A stretch of DNA of 64,000 nt from Quillaja saponaria (lineage: Eukaryota > Streptophyta > Magnoliopsida > Fabales > Quillajaceae): contig CM055612.1 in NCBI GenBank assembly GCA_029379385.1, positions 15,748,001 to 15,812,000 on the forward strand. Reading direction: 5' to 3'. The stretch's first letter is position 1, and each line of letters starts with the position of its first letter. The position numbers and the translations under genes are program-made. The notes under the pieces were generated by a model. It searched no databases. It was not told the origin of the DNA and worked only from the letters and a program-made list of their open reading frames with translations. Below are positions 22,383-35,893 of this stretch, piece after piece.

Positions 22383-24299
22383 TGTCACACCCTACATGGA
22401 GACATGATTGGCCAGAGAAATGGGTAACCAAACTTTCGTAACTCTGATTTCAAAACAAAGAAACAAACAGGACTCTTGACTAAACCAAAGAATAAAAGTA
22501 AAATTTAGAAAACACAAGTCAACTAGAAAATGTTTACTTACTGAAATACATCACAATTTACTAAAAATTTTGGCAGAGATTCCCTGAAATGTAGAACTGC
22601 CTAAAAATACTGACATATAATCCTGGTTACGTTCAACCAAGTAATAACAGTAACAGTATAACAAGGAGCTCTATCTATTAATATCATAAACAATAACCAT
22701 TAACTATTACACAAAATCAAACACGACATTCAAAAACCTAGTATGATATTCCAAAGAATACCTTGTAGTCTGCTATCGACAAGTCACGAACTCCTTTATG
22801 AAGTATACCGAAATTTTGTCACTAAAAAATTATCAACAGAAGAGTGGTGAGTATTACAGACTCAGTGAGTGAAAAAAATATACGTAAAGAGTACTAACAT
22901 CACTTAACACATGTATATGATATATAGTCAATAATATCAAAATATCATAAATTTCAAAACAACTAAGATTGTACTTACCCAATTACAGAAAACATAAAAT
23001 TTAACAAACACAGTTCAAGTAGTATTAAAGCAATAAATTAATAAATTAATTATCTCCCCTTACTGGGCATTTCGTACCTGCACAATAAATTAATTATCTG
23101 TACATAATCTATCCCACCAAGGCTGAGCACTTAATCTTTTTAAAACACTTATCAGAATCAGAATATCTTAGGTGCACCCAAATTCTATTTCAGAAGTAAA
23201 AATCATTTTGAAAAGAAAAATATTTTTATTGGCCCTTATCAACCACAAACAATTTCAAACATCAAACAAAATTCAAATAACTCAATGAAACACCACACAT
23301 GCTTATTTTTCCATGTAACACATTTATTCAAATACACATACCATTACACAAAATAATCTAGTAACCAAAGAGCATGCAATCCACTCACTGTTTACTGATT
23401 TTACTTGTCACTCGCTCTTTAATTCACGTGCGTCATTAGCTCAAACAAGTTATGGAGATGCAATTACATTTTTATAGTATTACTTAGTTTGACAATTTTA
23501 TAGGTTATAACCTCTTTATTACGAAAATTTATAAGTACTAAGTTTCATGCATATATATTTAAAGTTAACTCCTTCTATCCATTTTCATAATCAACTTGGA
23601 AATATATTTGATTTCAACTTACCTACCTAACCAATTTGAACAAAACCAAGTTTAAATATTATTTCTAAGATGTTAGCTATGTTTCTTGTTTAGAAACTTC
23701 TTCTAAAATAAATCTTGAACCCACTCAAATTCCCACAAGTACATAAACAAGGCACATACAATTTCAGGTTGCTAAAACCCGGATTCTAATGCTTATAAAA
23801 TTCTCATGCTTAGGAATTAAATTATGAAACTTTCCACTATAGTTTATAAAGATGTTAAGAATATTTCATCTTCATCACTCCACTCCTAAATCATCTATTA
23901 AGACCTCCTAATATCAGTTATATCAAAACAGGTTCAGTCAGGACCCGAAAATCACAACAAGGACTTTCAACACCTCCAAACTAAACATGACATGAAATTA
24001 AGACTTGAACTGCTTCAGAATTGTCCCTTAATATGTTAGGAACAATTATTATTCAGGGGTCCTAAGCTAATTCAAACCACAACCAATGTTGACTGAAGCT
24101 TACCTAAACTTTTGCACAAACCTAGCTGCATTCTAACAGCTCTAACAATAAATATACTCTTAGTTAGGTAACGAAACTTTCCAAATATAATCCGAAGACA
24201 ATAAGCTACAATTTTTCTTTAAAACTCCTAAATTAATTCTATCATGACCCGATAATTCAAGGTGTGAGTTAGAATATTCATACGTAATTGCTGTATGTA

Positions 24300-24361
<62 letters not shown>

Positions 24362-24449
24362 GTTGATTTATTCATACTAAGTAAGAAAGCGATATGTGAA
24401 GTTAATTTAGGTACAATCTAATTGATGTGTATATTTATAAAATTAATAA
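22383..24449 (+). repeat. Family T LTR, copy A (mosaic)
   Basis: It starts TGTCACACCCTACATGGAG and shares ordered blocks with copies C, D and E: TATCGACAAGTCACG (22784), ACTCAGTGAGTG (22861), the GGGCATTTCGTACCTGC and CACCAAGGCTGAGCAC blocks (23060-23130), and GAGCATGCAATCCACTCAC (23370). From about 23640 on it instead resembles family X (33400-34420), for example ATGTTAGGAACAATT and CAACACCTCCAAA. It ends in a long AT microsatellite (24304-24356). The right boundary with copy B is not sharp. Confidence 0.6.
24304..24356. repeat. AT microsatellite
   Basis: About 53 bases of alternating A and T, the longest pure dinucleotide run in the window. Confidence 0.9.
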
Positions 24450-26948
24450 TCATAACCTTATAGATGATTGGAACTTAAATTTTATTCAATAAGGAAGGTA
24501 CTTTAAGGGAACTTTAAATTGATGTATATATATGTATATATATATATATATATATTGAATTGAAAAATAATAATGATCTTGCATATAAATAATTGAATAA
24601 ATTTGTACTATAAATTAATACAACAAAGCTAAACCATTAGTTTATATTATAATAATTGTTTTGTCTCTTTCTAATGCTTGCTTAACCGACTAAGGAGGTG
24701 TTATTTCTTGAAACTACAGTGGTTGTGCTCTGTTTCTTCATCTCCTTCTTTTTCAGCTTTCCTTCTGCCTAAACGTGAGCTTTCTTTTATGGGCAGAACA
24801 CTGTGGTAGCTGGTGAGTTTCTTAACTTTTCTTTTTGCTGTCAAAGAAGCTTATGGGTAAAGGTTTTAGGAGTTAAAAGTGGATCACCTGGGACTAGTTG
24901 GCAGCAGCTTATTGCTGTTGCTTCATCCGTCCTTGCTTCCAACTTCCTTGTTGGTGGTTCTGGCTGTGTGGATGGGGAGGTCTTCCTTGTTTGTGTAGAG
25001 GGTTGGTGTTGGGATTTGATTTTCACCGTGAGTAGCAAGGAGTCTATTGGATATTGTGGTAGAAATTACCTTTGTTTAGACAATAATCTGCTACCCTATG
25101 GCTAGCTGATTGAAAAAAAATAAATTCATACCATGATGGTCTAAAAGGGTGGAGAGTTTTGACAGTGTTACTCTTTCTATTTTAAATGTGTAGATAGGTG
25201 ATTAGGAATGTTATGAATGGGGGTTTGGCTGTCTCTATTTTGAGCAACATTAGAAGGCGTTCAGATCTTCTTTTCTTGACTGTAGGGATGGCAATAGAAA
25301 GAGAATTCCAAGAAGTAAGGCGTGGCTGCAATTTAAAAATGAGTAGGAAAAGATTGGGAGGGGTTTAAGAACTAAGATAAATAAGTAGGAAAAAAAAATA
25401 TTTTTTTAAGTGTAATAAAATTTAGAAAGTTAGTTAATTAAAATTGTTGCAATTTCCTTAAGGTTATTAGGAATATAAATGAGTAATTTGGATTGCAATT
25501 AGGCTAACATAGAAAAATTGAAGGCAAACATCAAAAGTTGGAATTGGAAACATATTGATATTTTAAAAATTTTGATTTAAGTTAATAATTAGGTGAAGAT
25601 GGGATAAGAATAATTTTATAGCTAAAGGAATTTGTTAATATAAGTATACTTAGATACATATATGAATAAAAAAGATAAGTAAAAATATATTTAGAGTAGG
25701 ATGTTATAAAATTTAAAGGAATTGAGTTGTCAACGACCATATTAAGTTGTTTATATTAATTCAGGAATCGTAAGATTAATTTTGAAAGAAATGGTGTGAA
25801 TAACTTACGAATTAGTGATTTTCAGCTTCAGGTCATATCGAGGACATTCCTGCACCTTTGCAGCTAGACACACTGACGAAACATGTCCTTAAGCTAGTGA
25901 CTAAATTATGTGCTTTATGGTTATCAGATTTTGTGTGCAACTATAAGTGTATTTGAATTGTTGTGTTATAAAACAAAAATAAATAAATGAGTTATTTCAG
26001 TGACTTAACTGAATAATATATGATTGATGAGGGCCAACAATATGAAGTTTTTTGAAAAAAATGATTTTCATCTTCAAAATTAAAGTCTAGGTGCACCTAG
26101 GCTATTTGAATTTGAAAGTTTAAGTGAATTATTTTGATTCGGACAATTGTTTTGAAAACAATTGGATTGCATAGCCCCCGATGGGGATGGATTTGTGTAC
26201 GGAGAATCATTTGTTGTACAGGTTCGTAAATGCCCGGTGGGGGAGATATTGTTGTGCGGGGCTGAGTTACTCGTTGGCCCTTTGATTGTTTAATTGATTG
26301 CTTAATTGTTAATTAACTTGTATGATTTGTTTGCTATTTTGAGATTGTGAACTAAGTGAACTGTGATGGTATGATCTTTATAATCACGTACGTGCATCAA
26401 TAGATTTAAATATAAGTTTTAAATTATGATATATGTGTTGTATGATGCTAGTACCCATAAGGTACATGATTTGCTCACTGAGCCCTTGTGACTCACTCTT
26501 TTCTTCGTGGTTGTTTTCTTTAGTTCTCAAGAATCCCACTGCTGGTCGTAAACGAAATTATTACTTACCTATCCTATTGTGGCAAAGTATATCTCAACAA
26601 TTGCACACTTAGAGAGTAAAGGACAATACTTGCAGTTGTCTAGGGTGTCATGCATTATCGTCGGATGTATTGTATTTATTATGGTGTTGTCCTATTTTGT
26701 TAAGAGCGAAGTTCCTTTGTATATGTAGATATTATCATGTACTGCAGTTATTGTGCACAAGTTGTATATATATTTCATGGATATGTTCCATTGTACGAGG
26801 AATCTTTTGCTAGTATTTTCAGTAATCTTGTAGTAGTCTTAACTATAATATGTTTATAAATCTGTTGGACACTTTACAGTATTTAGGGTTACGAGGATAT
26901 GGACACTTATTTCCCTGGCCAGTCATACCTTCATTCAAGGGTGTGACA
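24450..26948 (-). repeat. Family T LTR, copy B, inverted
   Basis: Reading the minus strand from 26948, it opens TGTCACACCCTTGAATGAAG, then GTATGACTGGCCAGGGAAAT, like copies C and E. The ordered family T blocks follow in reverse on the plus strand, for example GCTCACTGAGCCCTTGTGAC (26474) and AAATGCCCGGTGGGGG (26228). A GC-richer part lies at 24700-25100. The far end is approximate and may be truncated. The 100-codon plus-strand frame at 24803-25105 lies in this LTR and is not accepted as a gene. Confidence 0.7.
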
Positions 26949-28172
26949 AATTCAGTCCCGAAAACACTTAAAATACTGAAATTCTCTAAACTTATAAAAA
27001 TTTCCCTACATCCCTTCAAAACCCACCTAACTCCCATTTACAACACTTTACCCCACAACTAAACATCCTTTGTTCATACTCATTACCCACTTTCATCAAC
27101 TCGTTAAATCACCACATTAACCAATCATTATTTACTCTTGTTCATGAACTTTTTATTCAATTTCAATTAATCCCTAATATCAAATATTTAAATATATCAA
27201 GTTTTACTTGTATGGAGTTTCAAAAAAATACTCAAACTGGATAACACCATGTAAACAAGAACTTTTGTAAGAGGAATCTTCTCATGCAATAAACAATACA
27301 ATCTTTTTAAAGACACAAACAAGAAGTTTCCCAAACATCTAAGCAAAATGACATGCTGTAGACAGTTAGATTTCTATCCTTTAGCATCTTATTTGATGTC
27401 TATAGCTTCCCCTATGCATCCCCTTCATCACTACTAGTCTAGAAAATGAATGTGCTAGCATTTAACCATAACCAACCTTTTGCTCCCTAAATTAAGCAAT
27501 AATAATATGTCATTCAATGGTGGTATTATCTTTTGAATGTAGGCAAATTATTACAATTATGACTTGTATTCTCTCATAACTTATGTTCATAGTGAAATGC
27601 TTGAGTTGTTTAACTATAGCTTAAGGCCTAAAAATTTATAAAACGAACTAATTCTAATAATATTCTCTTTCTTTTTCTTTTTGCTAGAATCAGTTATAAT
27701 TATGTTTCACTTATTTGGTAACACCCCCAATTTATGTCTACTTACTCATTTCTCATTATTGAACCTCTGCACATATGCCTTTCATATCTTTTCTTCGGAA
27801 ACAAGTTTAGCTTATGGTTGTTGTTTATTCTATGTCTTTGATAGCCATGTTTATTTATGCACATGATTGATCCTTCTGAATTTTGAAGTTCTCACTTGGT
27901 GGCTTTCAAGTAGAGGTTCTTACATCCCCAAGCAAGTACAAGTTAGAAAAATAAGAACAAGAGGAAGAAGAAAGAAGCTTGTATCGGCCAATAAGGAAGA
28001 GTGTAAAGATTGTAGAACAAGGGAAAGGAAACAAACAAGGTCGGTGGAAAGATATGAATGAGGGATAATAGGCCACAAAGAAAAAGATAGGGAAATAAAA
28101 TAAGAAAAGAATAAGATAATAAAAAAAATTAAGTTAAAGTCAACATAATTTAAGTTGTGGTTGAAAATCAAT
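26949..28172. other. Unassigned DNA between two family T LTRs
   Basis: No supported gene. The final ~250 bases (GAAAGG-rich stretch and TTGTGGTTGAAAATCAATT) resemble the region just before the right end of family T LTRs (compare 30350-30380 and 39560-39600), so part of it may be a broken family T copy. Confidence 0.4.
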
Positions 28173-30513
28173 TGTTACACCCTCAAATAAAGGTATGATT
28201 GGCCAAAGAAATAGATAACCAAACCTCTGTAACCCTAAATCCACAATGACTGGACACAAATGACTTTTAAACAAATTATAGTTAAGACCAAGAAAAATGT
28301 ACTGAACTAAAATAAAGTCATGATTCACATGTTCCATAGTATATATAAGTCAAATTCAAATATCCACAGTTTACCATTCCAAACAACGCAATCAAAGCAT
28401 ATAAAGGGCCAACGAGTAATTCAACCCTGCACAACAGTATCACTCCCCACCGAGCATTTACACTCTCGTACAACAGATTAATCTCTGTACATAATCTATT
28501 CCACCGGAGCTAAGCACTCTGCTTTTAAAACATTTATCAAAATCAGAATAGTTCAAGATTTCAAATCAAAAGATTCTAGGTGCTCATGGCTGTCAATTTT
28601 AGAAATAAAATTATTTCTAAGAAAATTTCACTTTGTTGGCGCTTATCAACCACAAACATTATCAAACAAGAAATGTAATTCGAATATTCAAATTCATATC
28701 AAGTAGTTCACAAAATCATTTGGCAACCAAAGAGCATATGATTCACTCACTAAATTCAAGAATGCGGTTTGTCAATCTGCCTAGTCTGTGAAGGTGTCGA
28801 AATGTCTTCAACACAATCTAAAGCTGAAATCATCAATTCATATATTATTTAACATTTTTATTTTATGATTGATTCTACAATTCTAAATTCACTATTTCTA
28901 CAAAAGTTTATGTAAAACAACCTTTATATGCATAATAACATTCAAATTTATTTATTTATTTATTATTATTTTTTCTAATTTTTTATTATTTTTTTATTAC
29001 TAACTTTTATTTTTTTTCTTAACTTTTATTCTTACCTGTAGTTAAAATTCATGTAACCTTTAACTTACTCACTAATGATTCATACTTTAATTCATGTATA
29101 TTAATTAAATATTAAAACAATTCAAAGCTAAATTGTCTTTTTTATGTATAAGTTATTTTATTAAAAGTCTTTGTTCTAATATCCAAAAAATTGACTTTTT
29201 ATTAACACTCAAGTATAGAGCTTAACATAATAAAAGGTTAAGTAATTACCTTAACTAAAACTATCACAATTCACTTATATAAGGTTCATGGTTAATAGGA
29301 TTTTTTGCACCATCATTTCTCCCTTTTGTTACCTTAATCTTAAAGAGGTGTAACCCTCTCTTTTCTTTTTCATTTGAAATAAGTCCCAAGGAAAACATGG
29401 GCAGCTGAGTTGCTACTCAACCTAGATCGAACATTTAGTAAGTTAATTCAACCAAATGTTATATCCTTCTTTCCACTCAACCATATGTCAATTATTTTTA
29501 CATAAAAATATCACTATTGAGTACAATTTATCCATACATCTCACTTAATTAATTAACCAACCAACAACATAATTAGCTAGCAATCACCAACAAAACCACC
29601 CCAAAGAAGAAGTTCGCAGCCATCCAATACACGGTTGGACAAAAACAGGGGACTGTTATCCCTTCACTTACTCACAACTTGCTTTCTTTTACTTCCTTTC
29701 CTCGCCTTCCAATATGATCCAAAGGAAAGAAAAATAGAGTTGGTTGCAAGTTTCATTTATCAAAGAGGCAAATTTCATCTGTCATAGCTCTATCTCTATC
29801 TCTCAGCCATCACAAAGAGAATGGAATTCTCACACACAAAATAGGGGACGGAAATGCTAAAGATGGATCAAGACAACCCACTATGTCGGCTAAATGAAAG
29901 GAAAGAAAAAGACAACCCTACAATACTATTATATTAATATAAACTCAACTTAAATTAACTTTCAAGATATGTGGTAATAATTTATTATAAAACTATATAT
30001 ATATATATATTATATACACTAATTTTAATTATAATACAATTCTCATACAAGACTAAAATAAAATTTAAATTCAAATAAATCAATAAGGTGAACTTTAAAT
30101 TCCTTAAATATATTTTTATATCTAATTATTCTTTTATTTTAATTTGTCTCATGAAATTTTATAATTTATGTAATAACGATAGTTTACGTACAATATCCTA
30201 AAATATACGCTAGATGATCGGGTTATAACATTAATCTTAGTTATAGGTGTATATAAATATATATATCCTAAATATTTTCTAGTTTATTTTTGTTTAAACA
30301 TTCATTTTACTTAGACATAAAAATTACACAATTAAGCATAAGTTCCAAATCAACCAATAATGTGGTGAAAATCAATTCTTGTATTAAGTATATATATGCT
30401 TATATAAATATTCATTTACATAAATTTTACTTTGTGTTATATTTTATTCACTTAATCACAACCAGTTACGTACAAATGTTGTAACATTTACGTTAAAATA
30501 TTAGGTTATTACA
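28173..30513 (+). repeat. Family T LTR, copy C (2.3 kb)
   Basis: It starts TGTTACACCCTCAAATAAAG and ends ATATTAGGTTATTACA, matching the start of copy E (CACACCCTCAAATGAAGG) and the ends of copies D and E. The CCACCGGAGCTAAGCAC block (28501) and the GAGCATATGATTCACTCAC block (28732) are present. The stretch between the opening and the GGGCCAACGAGTAA block is about 240 bases, against about 710 in copy E, so a deletion of about 0.45 kb is inferred. The flanking 5-mers TCAAT and GATTT do not match. Confidence 0.75.
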
Positions 30514-31025
30514 GATTTTTCTACTTATTATTTTCTATGTATGAAATGTTAAGTGAGTTTTCAGCTATATTTGAAGTGCCTGAATTAATACAAAATTTGT
30601 CACAATATTTCTTTGAAGTGCCTAAATAGATACAAAATTTGTCACAAGTTATAATTATTCAGTGCACTAACTGTTCAGCTAATTCAAGACGAACCAATAG
30701 CAATTATCATGCTTGAAGCTCAAGATGCAGGTATTTAGATCAATCAAAATTATCAAATTATATTACGAAATAGAAACCATTGGACCTTAGAAGAGCACGA
30801 GTAATTTTCATTTTATCGAAATATACATTTACTTAAAAAATGTTATTATTATTAAAAGCTTATTATCATAAAATTAAAATAAGAATCTACAGTAGTAACA
30901 ATTAGAGAAAGAATCATATAACTAAAATTAATTCAAACTTACAAAAAAAAAAAAAACAAAAACAAAAACATTCATCCATCTCTAATTAAGATCAGCAAAT
31001 TCAAAAACATGAACTTTCAGTTGAT
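30514..31025. other. A/T-rich spacer with a short tandem repeat
   Basis: A 40-odd-base unit, TTTGAAGTGCCT...ACAAAATTTGTCACA, occurs twice at about 30568-30648. Nothing else is assignable. Confidence 0.5.
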
Positions 31026-32139
31026 TAAAATTTACTTCTAAGAAATCTAGTTAAAATTTAGTACCATTCCACTAAAAACCATTTTTCATCCCTAACCTTA
31101 CTTTTAATAATTAAAAACCAATGAAAGGATTTTATGTCACAAACAATTTAAATTTATTTTGTCAAATATTAATGTTATCAAAGTTTTTATTTCATTACAT
31201 TTACTAACATAAATATAAACATATTATATTTCATTGTTATCAATAGTTATACTTTTTTTTCTCAAAATGATCCCAAAACATTACTCTAAACTTATAGTCC
31301 TCCTCTTCTTTTTTTTAAAACCTACTAATTCAGAAAAATTAATTTTCTCAAATATTATACTACTTTTCTAGTTTTGTAGTACTAAATAAGAACACTTAAT
31401 AGCATGTTTATTTATTATGTTGTTTTGTTATTTTTGAAAATATTTTCAGTAAAAAAAAAAAAAAAAAAAAAACATTATTTTGAATAGAAGAAAAATAAGA
31501 TATTTAATAGTAAAGTTGAAAATTGATTAAGGGCTTATTTTTTTTTGTAAATCATTGAAGAAATGATCGATATATTTAGTAAGTTTAATCATACATTATA
31601 GAAATCAACATATAAGAGATGCTTAGAGACTTCAATTCAATAAAATAAAGTGAAATGGGAAAGTTAAAATGGTGTTAAATTATAGATAATTTATTAAATA
31701 TAAAGAATTTAATTATTGCTAGAGTTCAACATTATTAAAAATTTATTAATATGAAAAGAAATTACAATCTTATTAGAAAATAGAGAATAATTAGGAAAAT
31801 AACCTATACCTATTGAAAATTATTTATCCACATCTCTTAAAGTTAATTTTGGTAAGCATTGCAAAAAAAAAAAAAAATTAATAAAATAAGAAAAGAAAAT
31901 GAAATGTTGTGAAATAGAATAATCATTCAATCTATTTTTTTTTATTTAATATATAATGTTTATATATGAAATGATAAAAAATGTTCTTAAGTAGATAGCT
32001 AAGATAATAAAATTTAACTATGGTGATAATTATTTTTCAACATTTATAAGGAAAGTGAATTTTGAATACAATTGTAAACTTCATCATTATGTGTAATTAG
32101 TGATATCTTGTAAGCAATTAATCTCTAGCCAATTATGAT
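31026..32139 (+). repeat. Repeated segment S2 (with 0.73-kb extra stretch)
   Basis: The outer parts match S1 (21689-22082). The stretch 31243-31976 has no counterpart there and holds a poly-A run (31451-31471). It may be an insertion in S2 or a loss in S1. No target duplication was seen around it. Confidence 0.6.
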
Positions 32140-35100
32140 TGTCACGGCCTGTTTTTTCTTTTAGATCGGGACCTACCATAGCTCCCATAAACTAATAATA
32201 CAAAATTTTTCTTTTAGGTCATCTTAATTACTCGAAATATCAATAAACTCGTTTTATTTTGAAGAGATTTGTTTGTACTACCTCTGTTTGTTTAAAGGGC
32301 TTAGTATTTAGTTCATTTTATTTTCAAAGTTACTCATTACCAGGTTGGTATACTAACACATTGTGTGTGATTTTTTACATTCCTTGCAAATTGGTTGTTT
32401 TAATCACACTTGGATTACGTTATGAATTACCTTTACATTTTAGTTAGTCATAATTGAGTTTCTTATTAGACTCATTAGATAACTTTTTCATAAACAACCA
32501 AACTAATATTTACCAACATAAATCTTTACTATTAATATTCATTCACATGATGAATTACTAATATAATGCATTCTTAATAATTTAGCATAGTTGAAGTATT
32601 ACTAGAATCAGTATGCAAACAACTCCATTCTGTTTGGATTTACAAGTTACATGTATGCCCTTAAATATGCCAATTACATTTTAATCCTTTAATTTCGTAC
32701 TTGACTCATAAAATATAATTCAGTCTGTAACATCCTATAAATTTGAGGTCTTTTCCATACAATCATTTACCTCCAACTTACTAATATATTGGTTATATTA
32801 CCGAATTATCTAACTGTTATTTGTTTATATAGATATTACCTTTCTAAGTTCCTTTTCAATCTCAAGGTTTGCAAGCTTGATTAGAAACTAATTCCTTTAC
32901 TTGGTATTTCATTTACTACTCAGTTTACCCTTTTATTCCATTTGTCTTAGTAACAAGCCTTCATTATTCATATAATATACAACCATATTTTTCCATATAA
33001 AGTAAAAAAGCTATAATTATACAAAACATTATTACTCACAATTACAATTAGAACACTTCTCATAAGTTACCCAACATCTGAAAATTGTTAATGCGAACAA
33101 GGATGACATTCAACTATCTCAATAGAAGGATGCAATGCAGAAGGTTGACATGAGCATGATATACATCAATAACAGAAATGATCACATCATTTAGTCAATA
33201 TAAAGTTTAGAGCAATTCAACACTTAAACATATCCATATGATGTCTATTCACATAAGCCACATATCACAATAATCATACATCAAGGAGTAACACTCACAA
33301 GTATTAAACATCAAGCAGTTACTCAAAATTTTTCAAACAAGTCATTCAATCAACAATAATTCATAATGCAACAAACAAGAAATCTTTCCTACCTCAACTC
33401 TAGCCTAACTTATATACCCACCCAAATGCAGCAAAACTAAGTCCAAACATTATCTCCTATAAGTTAGCTACCTTTCATATTCAAAAACTTCTAAATTCTT
33501 CCTGAACTCACTCAAACCCACATAGGAACACAAATAGGGCAAAAACAGGTGAGCAAAGATTTCCCATTGCTTGCAGCTCGAATTACCACTCCAGGCCTTC
33601 AATATATAACAAAGCCATAAACACCTTCTCCTAAGTATCCTCTACAACTTTTCTTCAGACATCACCCACTGGTTTGGCCTCTAATTTTACTAAAATTGAG
33701 TTGTAGCAAACCAGGTACACACATACAGTCCTTAGTTCCCTAAAGCAACTTCCGGTACTTATAAAATACACATTACTTGGAACCAGACCATCAATCTCTC
33801 TATTAGTCCCTTAGGATCTTAGGAATAATTTTTGTTTAGAGATCTTAAGCTAAATTAGAGCACAACGCCAGACAAAATCCCCTAGATTGACTGAAGTTCA
33901 CGTACAATCTAACACGAACCCATAAGTAGTTTAACAACTCTAGTACAAATTCTACAAAGCAATTGGTCACAAAATTATTTAGATATATTTAGCTTGATGT
34001 GAGGAAGAACTTCCCTTCAGGTACCTTTAGAAAAATACGCTAGGAACATCTTCATTTTCCACCAAACACAACTCGGGTGCCGAACACAATATAGCAGACC
34101 TACCACTTCCTCCCAAGGTCTCCCTAAATGTCCCTGAGCTTAATCAGTCATTTCAAATCACCAAAATTGTCCTTCAATATGTTAGAAATAATTTCTCTTT
34201 AGCATCCCATTCCTAAACCATCTTTTAAACCTTTTAAAACTAGTTACATAAAATCAGGTACAAGTGAAATCCAAAAACCTTAATAGTGATTTCCAACACC
34301 TCTAAATTACACATAACATGAAATTAAAATCTGTAAATCTCTATAATTGTCACTTAGTATGTTAGAAACAATTCTCTTTTAGACCTTTAACTTAAGCTAG
34401 GTTCTCTGCAATCCAATAAACCTGCAACAGCTTTCTAGACCTTTAACTCCTTCTTTACTGAAAACCAATCCAAGAAAAACACTAGATATACCTTACAAGG
34501 TCTGATCCACAACTTGATAGCAAAGTGAGTTTAACTTGCTTCAATCTTGAAGTTTAGACCTCAAGGACCTTTTCTATGCTTTTTGAATATGCAGACCCCT
34601 CATTCTAACCCTTATAAGAGATAGAAAATAGTATGAAACCCTTAAGCTTTTCTCTCAACTCCTAATCTCTCACTTTCACGGGCAGGAAAATGGATGTTAG
34701 GTGAAGGAAAAAAATGATCTCACTTAGTCAACAACTTTTCTTATATGATAATTCCTAATTTTAGCTACCTTGTATATCTACTCCACTTGCAAAATATAGC
34801 ATACATATTAAGCTTCCTACATAAAAATCCACTAAGAGAACACATAGTGGAATATGTGGAGTTCTTAGTCATCATTCCACTGATGTTGGGGATTTAGTTA
34901 CTATTTAATTGTACCTTTAGGTTTTTAACCCCAATTTTAGCTTAATAATATTTCTCATATATTTAACTAGTGTCTCAGGTACTTCTGAATATATTTTCAA
35001 CAAAGATACCTAATGAAATTATTTACACCAATTCATATACACACAAACTCATTAAATAAGACACACATACATTGCATCCAATTTTAAATAATTAACTGTA

Positions 35101-35893
35101 TCAATATACAAATCCAAATAATGCATATTATACATTCTTAGAAAACTATATATGTTTATTAATTTATCAAAGTAACGGAATGGGATGTTGATTCCCTTAA
35201 GGGAAGTTATGACCAGGGCAACATTGTCAAAATCCTGGGTTTTGCAGAATTTGGCTTAATTACTAAGAATTAACTGTCTTAATATACACATTCAATTATC
35301 ATGTAATACATGTATAGAAAGCTACATGTCTCTACTAATTTATCCCACAAATGTATTGTTATTTCATTTGCTTAATTCAATTTATACTAGTTGAATAGCT
35401 GAAAGGTCAATATGCTAGAATCTTGCATTTCCAGGATTTTAACCTAAATTTGATGTATTACTTGAACTAATTTATTAGTCCAAATATTACAAACATGTAT
35501 CATTTTAAAGATACACAAATCTATTTTATAACATATTAATCAGAATAACATTTAGATAATTTTATGAAAAGATATAAGTATCTAAGTGAACAAATGTCAT
35601 ACATCTAATTGAGCAGTTTTATGCTAGCATCAAAGTTTTCTTTCATTTTCACTTCGTGCTTGTAATTAAAGCAATAAGCTGAATTTCTTAGAATCAAATA
35701 ACATAAAAATATTACTAGAGTTATTTCTATGCACTTAAACACATAATTTATTATTACAACTCTAGATTTACCTACAATTTAATCATTGCTTCATAAAATT
35801 TTAGGCAATTTAAGTGGACCAACAAGTATACAAGTACCAAGAGATGTAAATATGCATTCATACAATGTTTTAAAATTTTGGGTATTATATTTA
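32140..35893 (+). repeat. Family X LTR, copy X2 (3.75 kb)
   Basis: It begins TGTCACGGCCTG directly after segment S2 and ends near TTTTGGGTATTATA, corresponding to GGGATATTACA at the end of X1. The last ~800 bases match X1. A middle part (33400-34430) matches the second half of family T copy A, with repeated words such as TATGTTAGAAAYAATT (34180, 34358). No reading frame of note. Solo-LTR status is inferred from the lack of internal gag-pol. Confidence 0.6.

Noticed and set aside
24803..25105. 100-codon plus-strand open frame
   Set aside because: It lies inside inverted family T LTR copy B, whose equivalents in other copies are non-coding, and has no recognisable domain.
25283..25300. TAGGGATGGCAA inside LTR copy B, similar to a hAT end
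   Set aside because: It is isolated, with no partner end, and is likely a chance or very old trace.
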